From Paenibacillus alvei DSM 29 (GTDB taxonomy: Bacteria; Bacillota; Bacilli; Paenibacillales; Paenibacillaceae): DNA of 64,000 nt. The position numbers and the translations under genes are program-made. Below the pieces are notes generated by a model. The model was not told the DNA's origin. It worked only from the letters and a program-made list of their open reading frames with translations, and searched no databases. The stretch is taken from positions 372,001-436,000 of the forward strand of contig NZ_AMBZ01000005.1 in the NCBI RefSeq assembly GCF_000293805.1, given 5' to 3'. Position 1 is the stretch's first letter; each line of letters starts with the position of its first letter. Positions 25,566-33,875 of the stretch are shown piece after piece.

Positions 25566-25731
25566 GGCTGCCTCCTGCATGATGGCATACGACGTATGCT
25601 CTATCATCTGAATAGGTATGTTGGATTATTTCAGTATTTCAGGCTTCTACAACATATATCGACCACCGACATCCAATGATTTACATTTCATCCTCAAGTC
25701 AGTAAGAAAGCATAAGTACATCCATACAACA

Positions 25732-25769
25732 AAGCCTCCAGCACGCTAGTTAGGCGAGATTGGAGGCTT
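25732..25769. terminator. Terminator after the secreted protein gene
   Basis: The stem AAGCCTCCA / TGGAGGCTT encloses a 20-base loop that itself can partly pair. T-rich flanks occur on both sides, so it could act in either direction; the minus-strand gene ending at 25847 is the likely user. Confidence 0.65.
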
Positions 25770-25846
25770 TTGCAGCTTGCGAATAATAATGAAGAGCACT
25801 CGCTAATTAACCATCACCATCAATCATCACATTCATCCGTGAACAA

Positions 25847-27316
25847 TTAACCTCTTCCTCCGTACAAGCTGTAAGCGAAGTGATAGATAATATTCGTTGC
25901 ACTTACGTTCGGACGTTCGGACACTTGTACGTTAATGCCGCTCAAGTCATAATAATGCGTAAAATTAATGGCTCCCGGTAAAAATTCACTTATGCTGCCC
26001 GTTGAAGGCGGCAGGCTTAATGTGGCCGTAAAGGTCCCATTGGCATCCGTATACACGGAAGCAGCGCGGGTGCGATTGCCGCTGCCTTCCGTCCAATTCT
26101 TATTCAGCCATAGAACATCCACTTTCGCATTGGCTACCGCATAATTATCCGATGTTGTCACCCTGCCGACTACCGTTAGCGTGTCTTTTGCACGGAAATG
26201 TTTTCCGTATTGGTAAGTCGGATAATCATTCGGGCCTTCCTTGGAATTAAAGCCGATAATGGAAATCTTATCTGCACGCAGTACGGGTCTAACAGTCAAC
26301 GTGTAATTGGTATTATCATATTGGCCCGTCGTATAGACACGAACATAGAACGTACCTGTTCCTATTCGAACATTTTTGTCTGCTGGAGATGACAGCAGCC
26401 TCATTTGATTGCCTTCGAATGCCCCGTATACTTCAACCTTATATCCTTTGCTCATGGACACATTGTCCAGCGATAAGTTCAAAGCGTCATAATTGCGATT
26501 TTCCGGTACGTTTATCGAAAACCAGTCATTATCGATCGGGGAGCTAATCGAACGCGTGTTCAACGAAGATCCAGATGTGTTCACTGTAAATCCATAGGCG
26601 TGAAATGCATTTTCATCCGTCTCATAGGCGTCATATTCCGAACTGACGGCCAGCGTGACGGTAAACGGATCATTGATGCTTCCGCCCTGCTTGGCGTGTA
26701 CCTCGACGAGATAAGCCTTATCTCCCGACGTCGTGTTTTTCGTACCCACGTTTTCAGATAATGTGCGCGTTCCGTTCTCATAATTATTCATATACGTTCC
26801 GTAAATCGAATGATCAATTGGCGTCGTAATGATATTGCCTGTTGCCATATCGAATTCGTACAAATACAGATCATAGTTCAACTGCGGCGACAATGGCGGA
26901 TCGAGCTGTACCTGCAGCACTTCTCCCGGCTTCACGTAAATCGGATATAAATGGACGGCTTCCCCTTCCTTCGGTATAACCCCGGTATAAGTGGCGGTTG
27001 TAACCGAGCTGGTCGACTCCGCCAATGTGCGAAGAGAGCTTGTCAGGGGCTGAATAGCTGCGGCATCATTCAAATTCACGGGAGTATCAATCGTATGCTG
27101 CAAGGCGCCATTTAAGCCATCTGCAGGTGCGGCTTTCATGAGCTGTGTAACAGGCTCCGCATTATCAATCGCGGCATGCAGTGATAATGCATCCTCTTGC
27201 GTTGTTGATGGGAGCGCTTCTGAAAGTCTGCCCTCGGCTGCAGACACCACGCTCATTTGAAATACGAGCAGCAGGACGAGGCTTAGCACCGTTACGATCG
27301 AAAACTTTTTTTTCAT
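25847..27316 (-). CDS. Secreted protein of unknown function, 489 aa
   Basis: The start at 27316 follows AGGGGTAAGTCCACG. Residues 1-27 are a clear signal peptide (KKFSIVTVLSLVLLLVF, cut near VSA/A). The mature protein is beta-rich: residues about 110-345 contain two modules resembling bacterial pre-peptidase C-terminal domains (VKPGEVLQVQLDP, DNDWFSINVPENRNYDALNL, TFYVRVYTTGQYDNTNYTLT). Residues about 365-450 look like an Ig-like or carboxypeptidase-regulatory domain (YAVANAKVDVLW, DANGTFTATLSLPP). No protease or glycosidase site is seen. It lies 145 bases downstream of an ECF sigma factor gene on the same strand, so sigma-dependent control of an envelope protein is a natural inference. Confidence 0.6.
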   Translation of the reverse strand: MKKKFSIVTVLSLVLLLVFQMSVVSAAEGRLSEALPSTTQEDALSLHAAIDNAEPVTQLMKAAPADGLNGALQHTIDTPVNLNDAAAIQPLTSSLRTLAESTSSVTTATYTGVIPKEGEAVHLYPIYVKPGEVLQVQLDPPLSPQLNYDLYLYEFDMATGNIITTPIDHSIYGTYMNNYENGTRTLSENVGTKNTTSGDKAYLVEVHAKQGGSINDPFTVTLAVSSEYDAYETDENAFHAYGFTVNTSGSSLNTRSISSPIDNDWFSINVPENRNYDALNLSLDNVSMSKGYKVEVYGAFEGNQMRLLSSPADKNVRIGTGTFYVRVYTTGQYDNTNYTLTVRPVLRADKISIIGFNSKEGPNDYPTYQYGKHFRAKDTLTVVGRVTTSDNYAVANAKVDVLWLNKNWTEGSGNRTRAASVYTDANGTFTATLSLPPSTGSISEFLPGAINFTHYYDLSGINVQVSERPNVSATNIIYHFAYSLYGGRG

Positions 27317-27461
27317 CGTGGACTTACCCCTTTCTCGTTATGTAAAGTGACCTTGTAATTGGAAGGACTGAAGGTCTTATAATTAAAGACGTACCTACGA
27401 GCTATTTTCTAACGAAAAATTTATCATTTCGAATCCGTCACTTAGAATTCGAAATGCAAAG

Positions 27462-28025
27462 TTAAGACCACTTCTTCGAAAATTGCTGCCGAAGCTTTAT
27501 TCGTGCGCGAGCCAGCCGTTGGCTGATCACTTGCTCGGACAAATGCAATTCCTTGGAGATCTCTTTATACGATTTATTTTCAAAATAGTGCAGACGAAGC
27601 AGGGCTTGGTAATGGGATTTCAATTCACTCATCGATTGATGCAATAAGGAATCCCGCAATTTATTTTCCACAGTAATCGATATGTCCGGTTCCGTTTGGG
27701 TAAATGGGGTTGAGTTGGCTGTGTGCAGCATGGACTCGCTTGCTTTCAAATTGTGGCTTTTATTTTTGCGAAGAACATCGAACGCGGTGTGGCGCGCAAC
27801 TTGCTTGAGCCAGGAACGAATGGCGGCAGGATGCCGCACATGGTGGATATTCGTCAACGCCTTCATCGAGGCTTCTTGAATGACATCCTCCGTTAACGAG
27901 CGATCTTGAACGATGCAATAAATGTCGGCGTACACAAGCTTGCGAAATTCATCATAGACGACCGCCTGAAGCTCTTGGTTCGCATTCTGTACGTATGCGT
28001 ATAATTGCATCAGTGCTTGTCCCAT
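27462..28025 (-). CDS. RNA polymerase sigma factor, ECF / sigma-70 family (187 aa)
   Basis: The start at 28025 follows GGGGGAAAGCAAAA. Region 2 (residues about 25-90) contains VYADIYCIVQDRSLTEDVIQ and ASMKALTNIHHVRHPAAIRS then WLKQVARHTAFDVLRK, the core-binding and -10-recognition helices. Region 4 (residues about 130-180) contains LLRLHYFENKSYKEISKELH then LSEQVISQRLARARIKLRQ, the -35-recognising helix-turn-helix. No anti-sigma factor gene follows; the next gene encodes a secreted protein with no transmembrane segment beyond its signal peptide. Regulation may therefore rest on transcription or on a partner encoded elsewhere. Confidence 0.88.
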   Translation of the reverse strand: MGQALMQLYAYVQNANQELQAVVYDEFRKLVYADIYCIVQDRSLTEDVIQEASMKALTNIHHVRHPAAIRSWLKQVARHTAFDVLRKNKSHNLKASESMLHTANSTPFTQTEPDISITVENKLRDSLLHQSMSELKSHYQALLRLHYFENKSYKEISKELHLSEQVISQRLARARIKLRQQFSKKWS

Positions 28026-28211
28026 TTTTGCTTTCCCCCGATCAAATCTTTGATATGGGGCGCCCTTGCCTCCGGTTGATCTGACTCGCTGCTTACAAGC
28101 TCGCCCTTAAAACAACTCGATTCGTTTCAAGTATAACTCATTAATTCCAAATTGTAACAATAATAAGAAGATATTCATGTATCGTTCACATGCGGTAAAA
28201 ATAAAAAAAGA

Positions 28212-28236
28212 AGCACCGATATTATTCGATGCTCCT
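28212..28236 (-). terminator. Terminator of the opuC operon
   Basis: The stem GAGCATCGA / TCGGTGCTT with one wobble pair is followed by seven T on the minus strand, about 50 bases after the last opuC gene. Confidence 0.75.
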
Positions 28237-28286
28237 TTTTCAATCACCCACAGCATTTCATTTCTTGAATTCACCGTGGCCTAGTT

Positions 28287-28982
28287 TTACTTCGAAGAAG
28301 AGGCACTCTGCCGAGAACCTGAACTAGACGTCCGCTGTGCAAAGTTGAGCTTGCGCTGCATCACTCCAAATATGATATCCGCAACGATGGCCAGCAGTGC
28401 TGCTGGAATCGCTCCCGCATACAAGCGGAGCGGATTTTGCCCGTTCAATCCAGAATAGATTTCTCTACCCAATCCATCACCGCCGACGAGAGGCGCGATA
28501 GTCGCAACCCCGATTGCAATGACGGCCGCAATGCGAAGTCCTGAAATGACATAAGGCAGCGCCAGCGGGAATCTTACCTTGAACATGAGCTGCATTGAGC
28601 TCATGCCAAGTCCGCGTCCCGCTTCCACATAGCTTCCGTTCACCTGCTTCAAGCCGACATATGTGTTGCGAACGATTGGATTCAAGGAGTAAAGCAGCAA
28701 ACCAACGACAACGGTCGTTGTCCCGAGACCGAACACGAGCATTAGCAGCACCAGCAGCGCCAAGCTCGGTACAACCTGCAGCATGCTGGTTATTGCCAAG
28801 ATGAACTTAGCCAGCTTCTCATTCCGGGAACAGAGCACACCAAGCGGGATTCCGATTGCGAGTGCAAGACCGATGCCTGCCAGCACCATCACCACATGTG
28901 TAATAAAATACTCCCACAGCATACCGCTGTTTCTACCCATATATGACAATAAATCTGCGATTGACCACTCATAATTGCTCAT
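28287..28982 (-). CDS. opuCD: Osmoprotectant ABC transporter permease, OpuCD-like (231 aa)
   Basis: The start at 28982 follows AAGGAGGATACGA. There are five or six transmembrane segments. The EAA loop EAGRGLGMSSMQLMFKVRFPLA, which contacts the ATPase, and IAVIAIGVATIAPLVGG followed by GLGREIYSGL identify the second permease of the glycine betaine / carnitine / choline importers (OpuB/OpuC type). It is the last gene of a four-gene unit in the Bacillus order ATPase, permease, binding protein, permease. The C-terminal ~25 residues are serine-rich (SSSGSRQSASSSK) and probably cytoplasmic. OpuB and OpuC cannot be told apart by this subunit alone. Confidence 0.88.
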   Translation of the reverse strand: MSNYEWSIADLLSYMGRNSGMLWEYFITHVVMVLAGIGLALAIGIPLGVLCSRNEKLAKFILAITSMLQVVPSLALLVLLMLVFGLGTTTVVVGLLLYSLNPIVRNTYVGLKQVNGSYVEAGRGLGMSSMQLMFKVRFPLALPYVISGLRIAAVIAIGVATIAPLVGGDGLGREIYSGLNGQNPLRLYAGAIPAALLAIVADIIFGVMQRKLNFAQRTSSSGSRQSASSSK

Positions 28983-28997
28983 TCGTATCCTCCTTCC

Positions 28998-29900
28998 CTA
29001 GCTCTTTAGCAAGCCGACCTTAGTTAAATAATCGACAGCAACCTCACGCTCACTTTTTTTCTCAATATCCACTTGATAATTGAGATCGATCATCGTCTTC
29101 TCATCCAGCGTACCCAAGAGCAGCCCGATCACGTCATTCAGCTCTGGGTGCTTTTCCAGCACATCCTTGCGGATGACCGGGGATGCATCATAAGGAGGGA
29201 AGAATTGCTTGTCGTCCTTAATCGTTGTTAAATTATAGGCTTTCAAGCGCGAATCGGTGGAATAGGCAAGCACAATATCCACCTGGTTGTTGGCAACAGC
29301 CTCATATACCAGACTCATCTCCATTGGAAATTCCTTGCCAAAGGCAAAGCCATAAGTTCGCTGGAAGCCCTTATATCCATCCGCATCACGCTCCAGCCAA
29401 GTCGTGTCAACGCCCAACCTCAAGCTGCCTGCATCTTTGGCCACATCCGATATCGTCTTGTATCCTTTCTCATCCGCCAGCTTTTTCTGGATCGTAAAGG
29501 CATACGTATTCTCGAATCCAAGCGGCTCATACCATTTGAAGTCAAAATATTTATCAAAACCCTGCTGAGCCTGCTTCAATACCTCCTGGCGATTCTTTGT
29601 ATCTTTCACCGGAAAGTGATTGTTGAAGATCTCACCCGTGTACAAGGTTGCCATCTGTACTTCATTCTTCTTCATCGCATTGATGACTACAGGACTAGCC
29701 GCTAAATCCGGCAGTACCTTGACCTTGATGTTCGTACGATCTTCAATAAGTGCTTTATACATTTCCGCAATAATTTTGGTTTCCGAAAATGTCTGGGTGC
29801 CGATAATGATCCGGTTATCCGCTCCACAAGCAGACAACAACAATGCCAGCATTACCATGAGTGCTGTTCCGCCAACAGCCCATTTTTGTCGCATCTTCAT
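28998..29900 (-). CDS. opuCC: Osmoprotectant-binding lipoprotein, OpuCC-like
   Basis: I choose the ATG at 29900 (MKMRQKWAVGG), preceded by AAGGAGGGCGCACAT. A lipobox LLLSAC at about residues 21-26 gives a membrane-anchored lipoprotein. The mature sequence begins IIIGTQTFSETKIIAEMYKA, the hallmark of the OpuAC/ProX type II binding proteins of choline, carnitine and glycine betaine. YTGEIFNN and VDIVLAYSTDSRL are also diagnostic, with aromatic residues expected to cage the quaternary ammonium group. It is flanked by the two permease genes, with 15 bases to opuCD and about 200 bases from opuCB; that longer gap shows no clear terminator. Confidence 0.9.
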   Translation of the reverse strand: MKMRQKWAVGGTALMVMLALLLSACGADNRIIIGTQTFSETKIIAEMYKALIEDRTNIKVKVLPDLAASPVVINAMKKNEVQMATLYTGEIFNNHFPVKDTKNRQEVLKQAQQGFDKYFDFKWYEPLGFENTYAFTIQKKLADEKGYKTISDVAKDAGSLRLGVDTTWLERDADGYKGFQRTYGFAFGKEFPMEMSLVYEAVANNQVDIVLAYSTDSRLKAYNLTTIKDDKQFFPPYDASPVIRKDVLEKHPELNDVIGLLLGTLDEKTMIDLNYQVDIEKKSEREVAVDYLTKVGLLKS

Positions 29901-30107
29901 ATGTGCGCCCTCCTTCATTCAGACATTCAGGACAGGTGTTCATCACGATTCAACTAAATCCAGCTCAAATCCCAGCTAACCGAGTTCCGAGTTTCATTCA
30001 ACTTAATGCTTTACTTGATTCGCTCACATTCAGCGCTGCGATGAACATCCTGCCTTACACTTCTATCCTTTATCCGACTGTCCACCCCGTTCACGTACGG
30101 CAATAAC

Positions 30108-30770
30108 TTATGCCATCATGCTGCTCGTCCGTCCGAAACGGCGTGTCAGTGCTCGCTCAATCCAGCCCAGCAATGCGTCAATGACAAATGCCAGCACAAT
30201 GGCTCCAACTGCTCCTGCGACAATCAATTCCGGCTTATTTACGCCAAGACCGGATACGATTAGCTGTCCAAGACCACCTGCACCGATAAGTGCTGCTAAC
30301 GTGGCCCAACTGATAATGTACACAGTCGTAATTCGAATGCCCGACATGATATAAGGAAGCGCCAGAGGAAGCTGAATGCGAAGAATACGCTGCATCGTAT
30401 CGTATCCCATGCCCCGTGCGGATTCCAGCACGCCGCGATCGACCGACTCGAAGCCATCATACGTATTGCGCAGAATCGGCATTATAGAATACAAGAACAA
30501 GGCGATAATTGCCGGCTTCATCCCAATGCCCATCAGCGGTATCAGAATCGCGAGCAGCGCAAGGCTTGGAATCGTCTGCAACAGGTTCGCAGCAAAGAAC
30601 ACAATGCTGTTCACCCACTTCACGCGATTGTAGACAAGCACGATTCCTAACGGGATTGCTGCCAAGCAACCCAGCAGTACAGAAGCGGCCGTAATCGCCA
30701 AATGCTCGCGAAGCGCCATGATTATGTCTGCGCCTCGCTCCTGAAAGAACGTCCACCATTCATTCATCAT
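30108..30770 (-). CDS. opuCB: Osmoprotectant ABC transporter permease, OpuCB-like (220 aa)
   Basis: The start at 30770 (MMNEWWTFFQERG) follows GGAGGCCTGATGG; the site overlaps the end of opuCA, implying coupling. Five or more membrane segments and the EAA loop ESARGMGYDTMQRILRIQLP mark the permease that pairs with OpuCD. GLGQLIVSGLGVNKPEL also fits the family. It forms half of the heterodimeric channel for compatible-solute uptake during high osmolarity. Confidence 0.88.
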   Translation of the reverse strand: MMNEWWTFFQERGADIIMALREHLAITAASVLLGCLAAIPLGIVLVYNRVKWVNSIVFFAANLLQTIPSLALLAILIPLMGIGMKPAIIALFLYSIMPILRNTYDGFESVDRGVLESARGMGYDTMQRILRIQLPLALPYIMSGIRITTVYIISWATLAALIGAGGLGQLIVSGLGVNKPELIVAGAVGAIVLAFVIDALLGWIERALTRRFGRTSSMMA

Positions 30771-30773
30771 CCA

Positions 30774-31937
30774 TCAGGCCTCCTCCGCATAAGCTTTCGC
30801 CAGCTTATCCACGACAGCTGGATATACCTCGGACAAATGCTTGACGACACTTCCCCGCGTAATGAGTCCCACAAATGTCCCCGTATCATCGACCACCGCC
30901 AGATTGGTCAAGCGATGATCGTTCATCATATTCAAGGCATCAGGCAGCGGCGTTCCCGGTGGAACGGAATAGCCGATCGGCTTCATCACATCTTTGACGG
31001 TTTTGCCTTCCTCACCGTACTGATCGAGCACATTATAGATCGATACAATGCCTTGGAGCTTCTTCGCACGATCCACGATGAACAAGGAGTCAACCTTGCG
31101 ATGCTCCATCATTTTGATGGCTTCCGCTAAACCGCGATTCGGGAATGCCGTCGCTGGTGTAGACACCATTACCTCATCCACGGTTGGAATATCGATAGGA
31201 GACTCGCTCTCCAATCTCTTTTGACCGATGAACGTGCGAACGAAATCATTCGCCGGATGGCGAAGAATCTTTTCTGGAGAACCGGTCTGCACGACCACTC
31301 CATCCTTCATCAGCACGATTGTATCTGCAATCTTGATCGCCTCATCCATATCATGGGTAACGAAAATAATCGTCTTATTAAAATCTTGCTGTAATCGAAT
31401 CAGTTCATCCTGCAATTGTTCACGGCTAATAGGATCAAGTGCACTAAACGGTTCGTCCATTAGAATAATATCTGGATCCGCTGCAAATGCGCGAGCAACA
31501 CCAATACGCTGCTGCTGTCCGCCACTCAATTCGGCTGGATACCGATTGCGGTAAATTTCCGGATCAAGGTTAACGAGGCGCATTAGCTCATCAATACGGG
31601 CGTCAATCTTATCTTTATCCCATTTGTTCAAGCGTGGAACGACAGCAATGTTATTGCCGATCGTCATATGGGGGAATAGCCCGATATTTTGAATAACATA
31701 ACCAATGTTGCGGCGTAGCTCTACGGGGTTATGCGACGACACGTCTTTGCCGTCAATGAGAATGGTGCCGTTTGAAGGAGTCATCAGACGATTAATCATC
31801 TTCATTGTCGTCGACTTTCCGCAGCCGCTTGGTCCAATAAGAACGGTCAGTTCTCCTTTCTTGAACTCAAGGTTGATGTCTTTCAACGCCTGAAAGCCAT
31901 CCTCATACACCTTGTTCACATGCTGGAATTGAATCAT
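30774..31937 (-). CDS. opuCA: Osmoprotectant ABC transporter ATPase with CBS domains, OpuCA-like (387 aa)
   Basis: The start at 31937 follows AGAGGTGAGCGATGC. The nucleotide-binding domain (residues 1-240) shows Walker A GPSGCGKST, signature LSGGQQQR, Walker B IILMDEPF and the switch histidine in FVTHDMDEA. The C-terminal part (about 250-385) contains two CBS motifs (VMVSTPATAFPNRGLAEAIK; VKDVMKPIGYSVPPGTPLPD), which in OpuA-type transporters sense ionic strength or c-di-AMP. It is the first gene of the opuC operon. No GbsR-type repressor gene is adjacent; osmotic induction is expected from the family but no operator was recognised. Confidence 0.92.
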   Translation of the reverse strand: MIQFQHVNKVYEDGFQALKDINLEFKKGELTVLIGPSGCGKSTTMKMINRLMTPSNGTILIDGKDVSSHNPVELRRNIGYVIQNIGLFPHMTIGNNIAVVPRLNKWDKDKIDARIDELMRLVNLDPEIYRNRYPAELSGGQQQRIGVARAFAADPDIILMDEPFSALDPISREQLQDELIRLQQDFNKTIIFVTHDMDEAIKIADTIVLMKDGVVVQTGSPEKILRHPANDFVRTFIGQKRLESESPIDIPTVDEVMVSTPATAFPNRGLAEAIKMMEHRKVDSLFIVDRAKKLQGIVSIYNVLDQYGEEGKTVKDVMKPIGYSVPPGTPLPDALNMMNDHRLTNLAVVDDTGTFVGLITRGSVVKHLSEVYPAVVDKLAKAYAEEA

Positions 31938-32378
31938 GCATCGCTCACCTCTTTTATAAGATTAGATAATAAATTTATCATCTATGAAAACAATAAAAAC
32001 AGCTATGTTTATTATTACATACATATTTTTTCGTGTAAAATCTTATGTAAAAACCTTTTCTTAAAATATGTGAAAATCATACATATAAGATAGTCTTATA
32101 TATATTACTTACCCCGCGTCAGAAGTACGGAAACAACGAAAAACCGCCCTTTCAAAAAGGATGGTTTTATTGTCTTCATTTCTACTATGCAATATACCCA
32201 ATGTACCCCGCCATAAAGACAGATTAACTCCACATAACCAAGCATTATTTAATGAACAATATTCCCCATAATGAAATAAAGGCTGCAATCTAAAAAAATG
32301 GTTATGCCGTCTCCAATTGTAAAAAATACTTTACGAATTGTAAGAAATAATTTACACTCATAATTAGAGGTGGTGCTA
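31938..32378. other. Intergenic region between opuCA and the XRE gene
   Basis: No gene is seen in these 441 bases. The left part is very AT-rich (ATTATTACATACATATTTTT region) and should hold the opuC promoter on the minus strand; TTTACA, 16 bp, TAATAA near 32020-32050 is a weak candidate. An imperfect hairpin at about 32140-32170 (AAAACCGCCCTTT / AAGGATGGTTTT) may be a terminator or insulator. The right end contains the double dyad listed separately. Confidence 0.5.
32318..32356 (+). promoter_or_regulatory. Double-dyad operator and promoter of the XRE / membrane protein pair
   Basis: Two copies of TGTAA-N8-TTAC(G/A) lie at 32318-32335 and 32339-32356, exactly 21 bp apart, so they face the same side of the DNA. 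They overlap a candidate promoter (TTTACG at 32330, 17 bp, TACACT at 32353). The regulator gene starts 22 bases later. Autoregulation by the XRE protein is the simplest reading. Confidence 0.55.
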
Positions 32379-32581
32379 TTGTTACAAAACAAGTTAGTCG
32401 TTTACCGAGCAGAAAAGGGATGGACACAAGAAGAGCTTGCAAAGCGGGTTGGCGTTAGCCGTCAAACCATTGCAACCCTTGAAAAAACAAATATAATCCT
32501 TCTCTTATTCTTGCCTTCAAAATTGCAAATGCTTTTGACAGGACATTAACCGAAGTCTTTGATTATAAGGAGCGGGTGTAA
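32379..32581 (+). pseudogene. XRE-family HTH regulator, frameshifted (67 aa if repaired)
   Basis: The start is a TTG at 32379 after GAGGTGGTGCTA. The first 35 residues are a standard XRE helix-turn-helix: VYRAEKGWTQEELAKRVGVS then RQTIATLEK. The frame is then lost at a six-A run (32482-32487), giving a 56-residue product that ends at 32549. With one A added it reads KNKYNPSLILAFKIANAFDR and ends VFDYKERV at 32581, a complete member of the small YozG-like regulators. Its stop is two bases before the membrane protein gene, so the two are co-transcribed. As written, the protein lacks the last two helices of the fold and is probably inactive, though the DNA-reading helix is intact. Confidence 0.75.
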
Positions 32582-32583
32582 AA

Positions 32584-32892
32584 ATGTTATTGTTGAAGAT
32601 TGTATTCATTGTTGTGATATTTCTTAGCCAGATGTATATATTGAAATTCAAATCAAGTGAGGAAGCAAAGGATGAAAGAGGTAGGGAAATTACGCATAAA
32701 ACAAATAGTATGCTGTTTAATATGTTGTATGCAGGTGTTATTCTATTGATTGCACTCCATTTGCTTGAAATTGTTTCAATCAAATATTCACCTGATATTC
32801 TGTTATATTTCACACTATTGTTGAGCGTTTTTGGGAGCGTCTTTCTTTATATCAATAAGAACAAGGAAAATTATGAAGTGAACCGTAATTGA
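32584..32892 (+). CDS. Small integral membrane protein paired with an XRE regulator (102 aa)
   Basis: The start at 32584 follows AAGGAGCGGGTGTAAAA within the end of the regulator gene. Three hydrophobic segments are visible (about residues 3-20, 44-64 and 70-91), with a charged loop after the first (KSSEEAKDERGREITHK). Tiny XRE regulators followed by a three- or four-helix membrane protein with an EAKDERG-like loop form a recurrent pair in Bacilli (DUF2178-like, from memory). The function of such pairs is not established to my knowledge; sensing of membrane state and signal relay to the regulator is a guess. Confidence 0.6.
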   Translation: MLLLKIVFIVVIFLSQMYILKFKSSEEAKDERGREITHKTNSMLFNMLYAGVILLIALHLLEIVSIKYSPDILLYFTLLLSVFGSVFLYINKNKENYEVNRN

Positions 32893-32914
32893 CCTCTTCA
32901 TTGAGGTTCTTTTC
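32891..32914 (+). terminator. Short hairpin terminator after the membrane protein gene
   Basis: The ACCTC / GAGGT stem with a six-base loop is followed by TCTTTTC. The stem is short, so the call is tentative; it overlaps the stop codon. Confidence 0.4.
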
Positions 32915-32933
32915 ATGCATAATTTTACGAAAA

Positions 32934-32959
32934 ATGAAAAAAAGGCGCGCAGCGCCTTA
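32934..32959 (-). terminator. Terminator overlapping the stop of the UPF0316 gene
   Basis: The stem AAGGCGC / GCGCCTT is followed on the minus strand by a run of seven T. It overlaps the TAA stop codon of the UPF0316 gene. Confidence 0.75.
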
Positions 32960-33472
32960 GCGCCGCGTCACCTTGGTCCAGAAGCCGCCATGCAGCTGTG
33001 ACGGTTCAGAGGTAATAATAAATGCCTTAGGCTCAATATCCAATATCGAGCCTTGCAGCTTGGTTCGATTTTTACGCCGCGACAGCACCTCGAGCATCAA
33101 GCGATCTCCATCCCGGCCGCTGCCGATCCATGTTGTAACCCCATAGCCGTGGTCGCGCAAATAATTTGGCAGCTCACTCTCCGGATTATTAACGATAACT
33201 TTCAGTACGACATATCCCAGTGCTATCTTATCCTCGATCCAGGATCCCACAAGTACACCTATTCCGTAACCGGCCGCATATACAATAAGGCTAATCGGCT
33301 CGTTCAAATATTTAAGCACCATGTTCAAGCCAAGCACGTAAATGATAATTTCTACTGTACTGATCATAGCAGCTAAATAGCGCTGCCCCTTCAACGTCAA
33401 AATCATCCGCAGCGTAAAAAAGGAGACATATACGATTTGGATCGTGAAAATAGCAATCAGTATCGTAAGCAT
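32957..33472 (-). CDS. UPF0316 / DUF2179 membrane protein, YebE-like (171 aa)
   Basis: I choose the ATG at 33472 (MLTILIAIFTIQIVYVSFFT), which begins directly with a membrane helix; AGAGAGGATTTGCGTGT precedes it. Three transmembrane segments occupy residues about 3-95 (LRMILTLKGQRYLAAMISTV, VYAAGYGIGVLVGSWIEDKI). The C-terminal ~70 residues form a cytoplasmic DUF2179 domain (ELPNYLRDHGYGVTTWIGSG). This matches the UPF0316 family (B. subtilis YebE). DUF2179 domains are thought to bind a small ligand, but the cellular role is not known to me. The gene stands alone. Confidence 0.75.
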   Translation of the reverse strand: MLTILIAIFTIQIVYVSFFTLRMILTLKGQRYLAAMISTVEIIIYVLGLNMVLKYLNEPISLIVYAAGYGIGVLVGSWIEDKIALGYVVLKVIVNNPESELPNYLRDHGYGVTTWIGSGRDGDRLMLEVLSRRKNRTKLQGSILDIEPKAFIITSEPSQLHGGFWTKVTRR

Positions 33473-33875
33473 ACACGCAAATCCTCTCTCGCCTGCTAAG
33501 CAGCTATACAGCAGCATTGCTGATGATTGTGGGCATCAGGTATCCAGCCGCAATCAGCACCTGTAACAGCATCTGTACAGCACTTATAAAAGCGCATCGT
33601 AATAAATTCATTACCCGATTATGGAAGCCACGAAACGTCCTTCTCCTTTGCAGTATAGCGCAAGGAGGATTGATCCTTCACCTGAATCAACCTTAAATTC
33701 GACCTTAAGGCAAAAAAAGAAGGACTCCGGCCCATGTCCGAACTCCCTTGATTGTAATGTCTATAGTACGCCGAGGCAAGAGCAGAAGGCGATAGGGAAA
33801 TCATTTCAAATTCAAGCCGTTCCCCTTGCGCCTGCATCCTTGATTCTTTTTCGCATCCGTTCCTGTTCCAGCCTG
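33473..33875. other. Intergenic region with the cob operon terminator
   Basis: No gene is supported here. The stretch at 33720-33749 holds an imperfect hairpin (GGAGTTCGG / CCGGAGTCC) followed by seven T on the minus strand, suitable as the terminator of the btu-cob operon. The part next to 33472 should contain the promoter of the UPF0316 gene, but no convincing hexamers were found. Confidence 0.45.
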
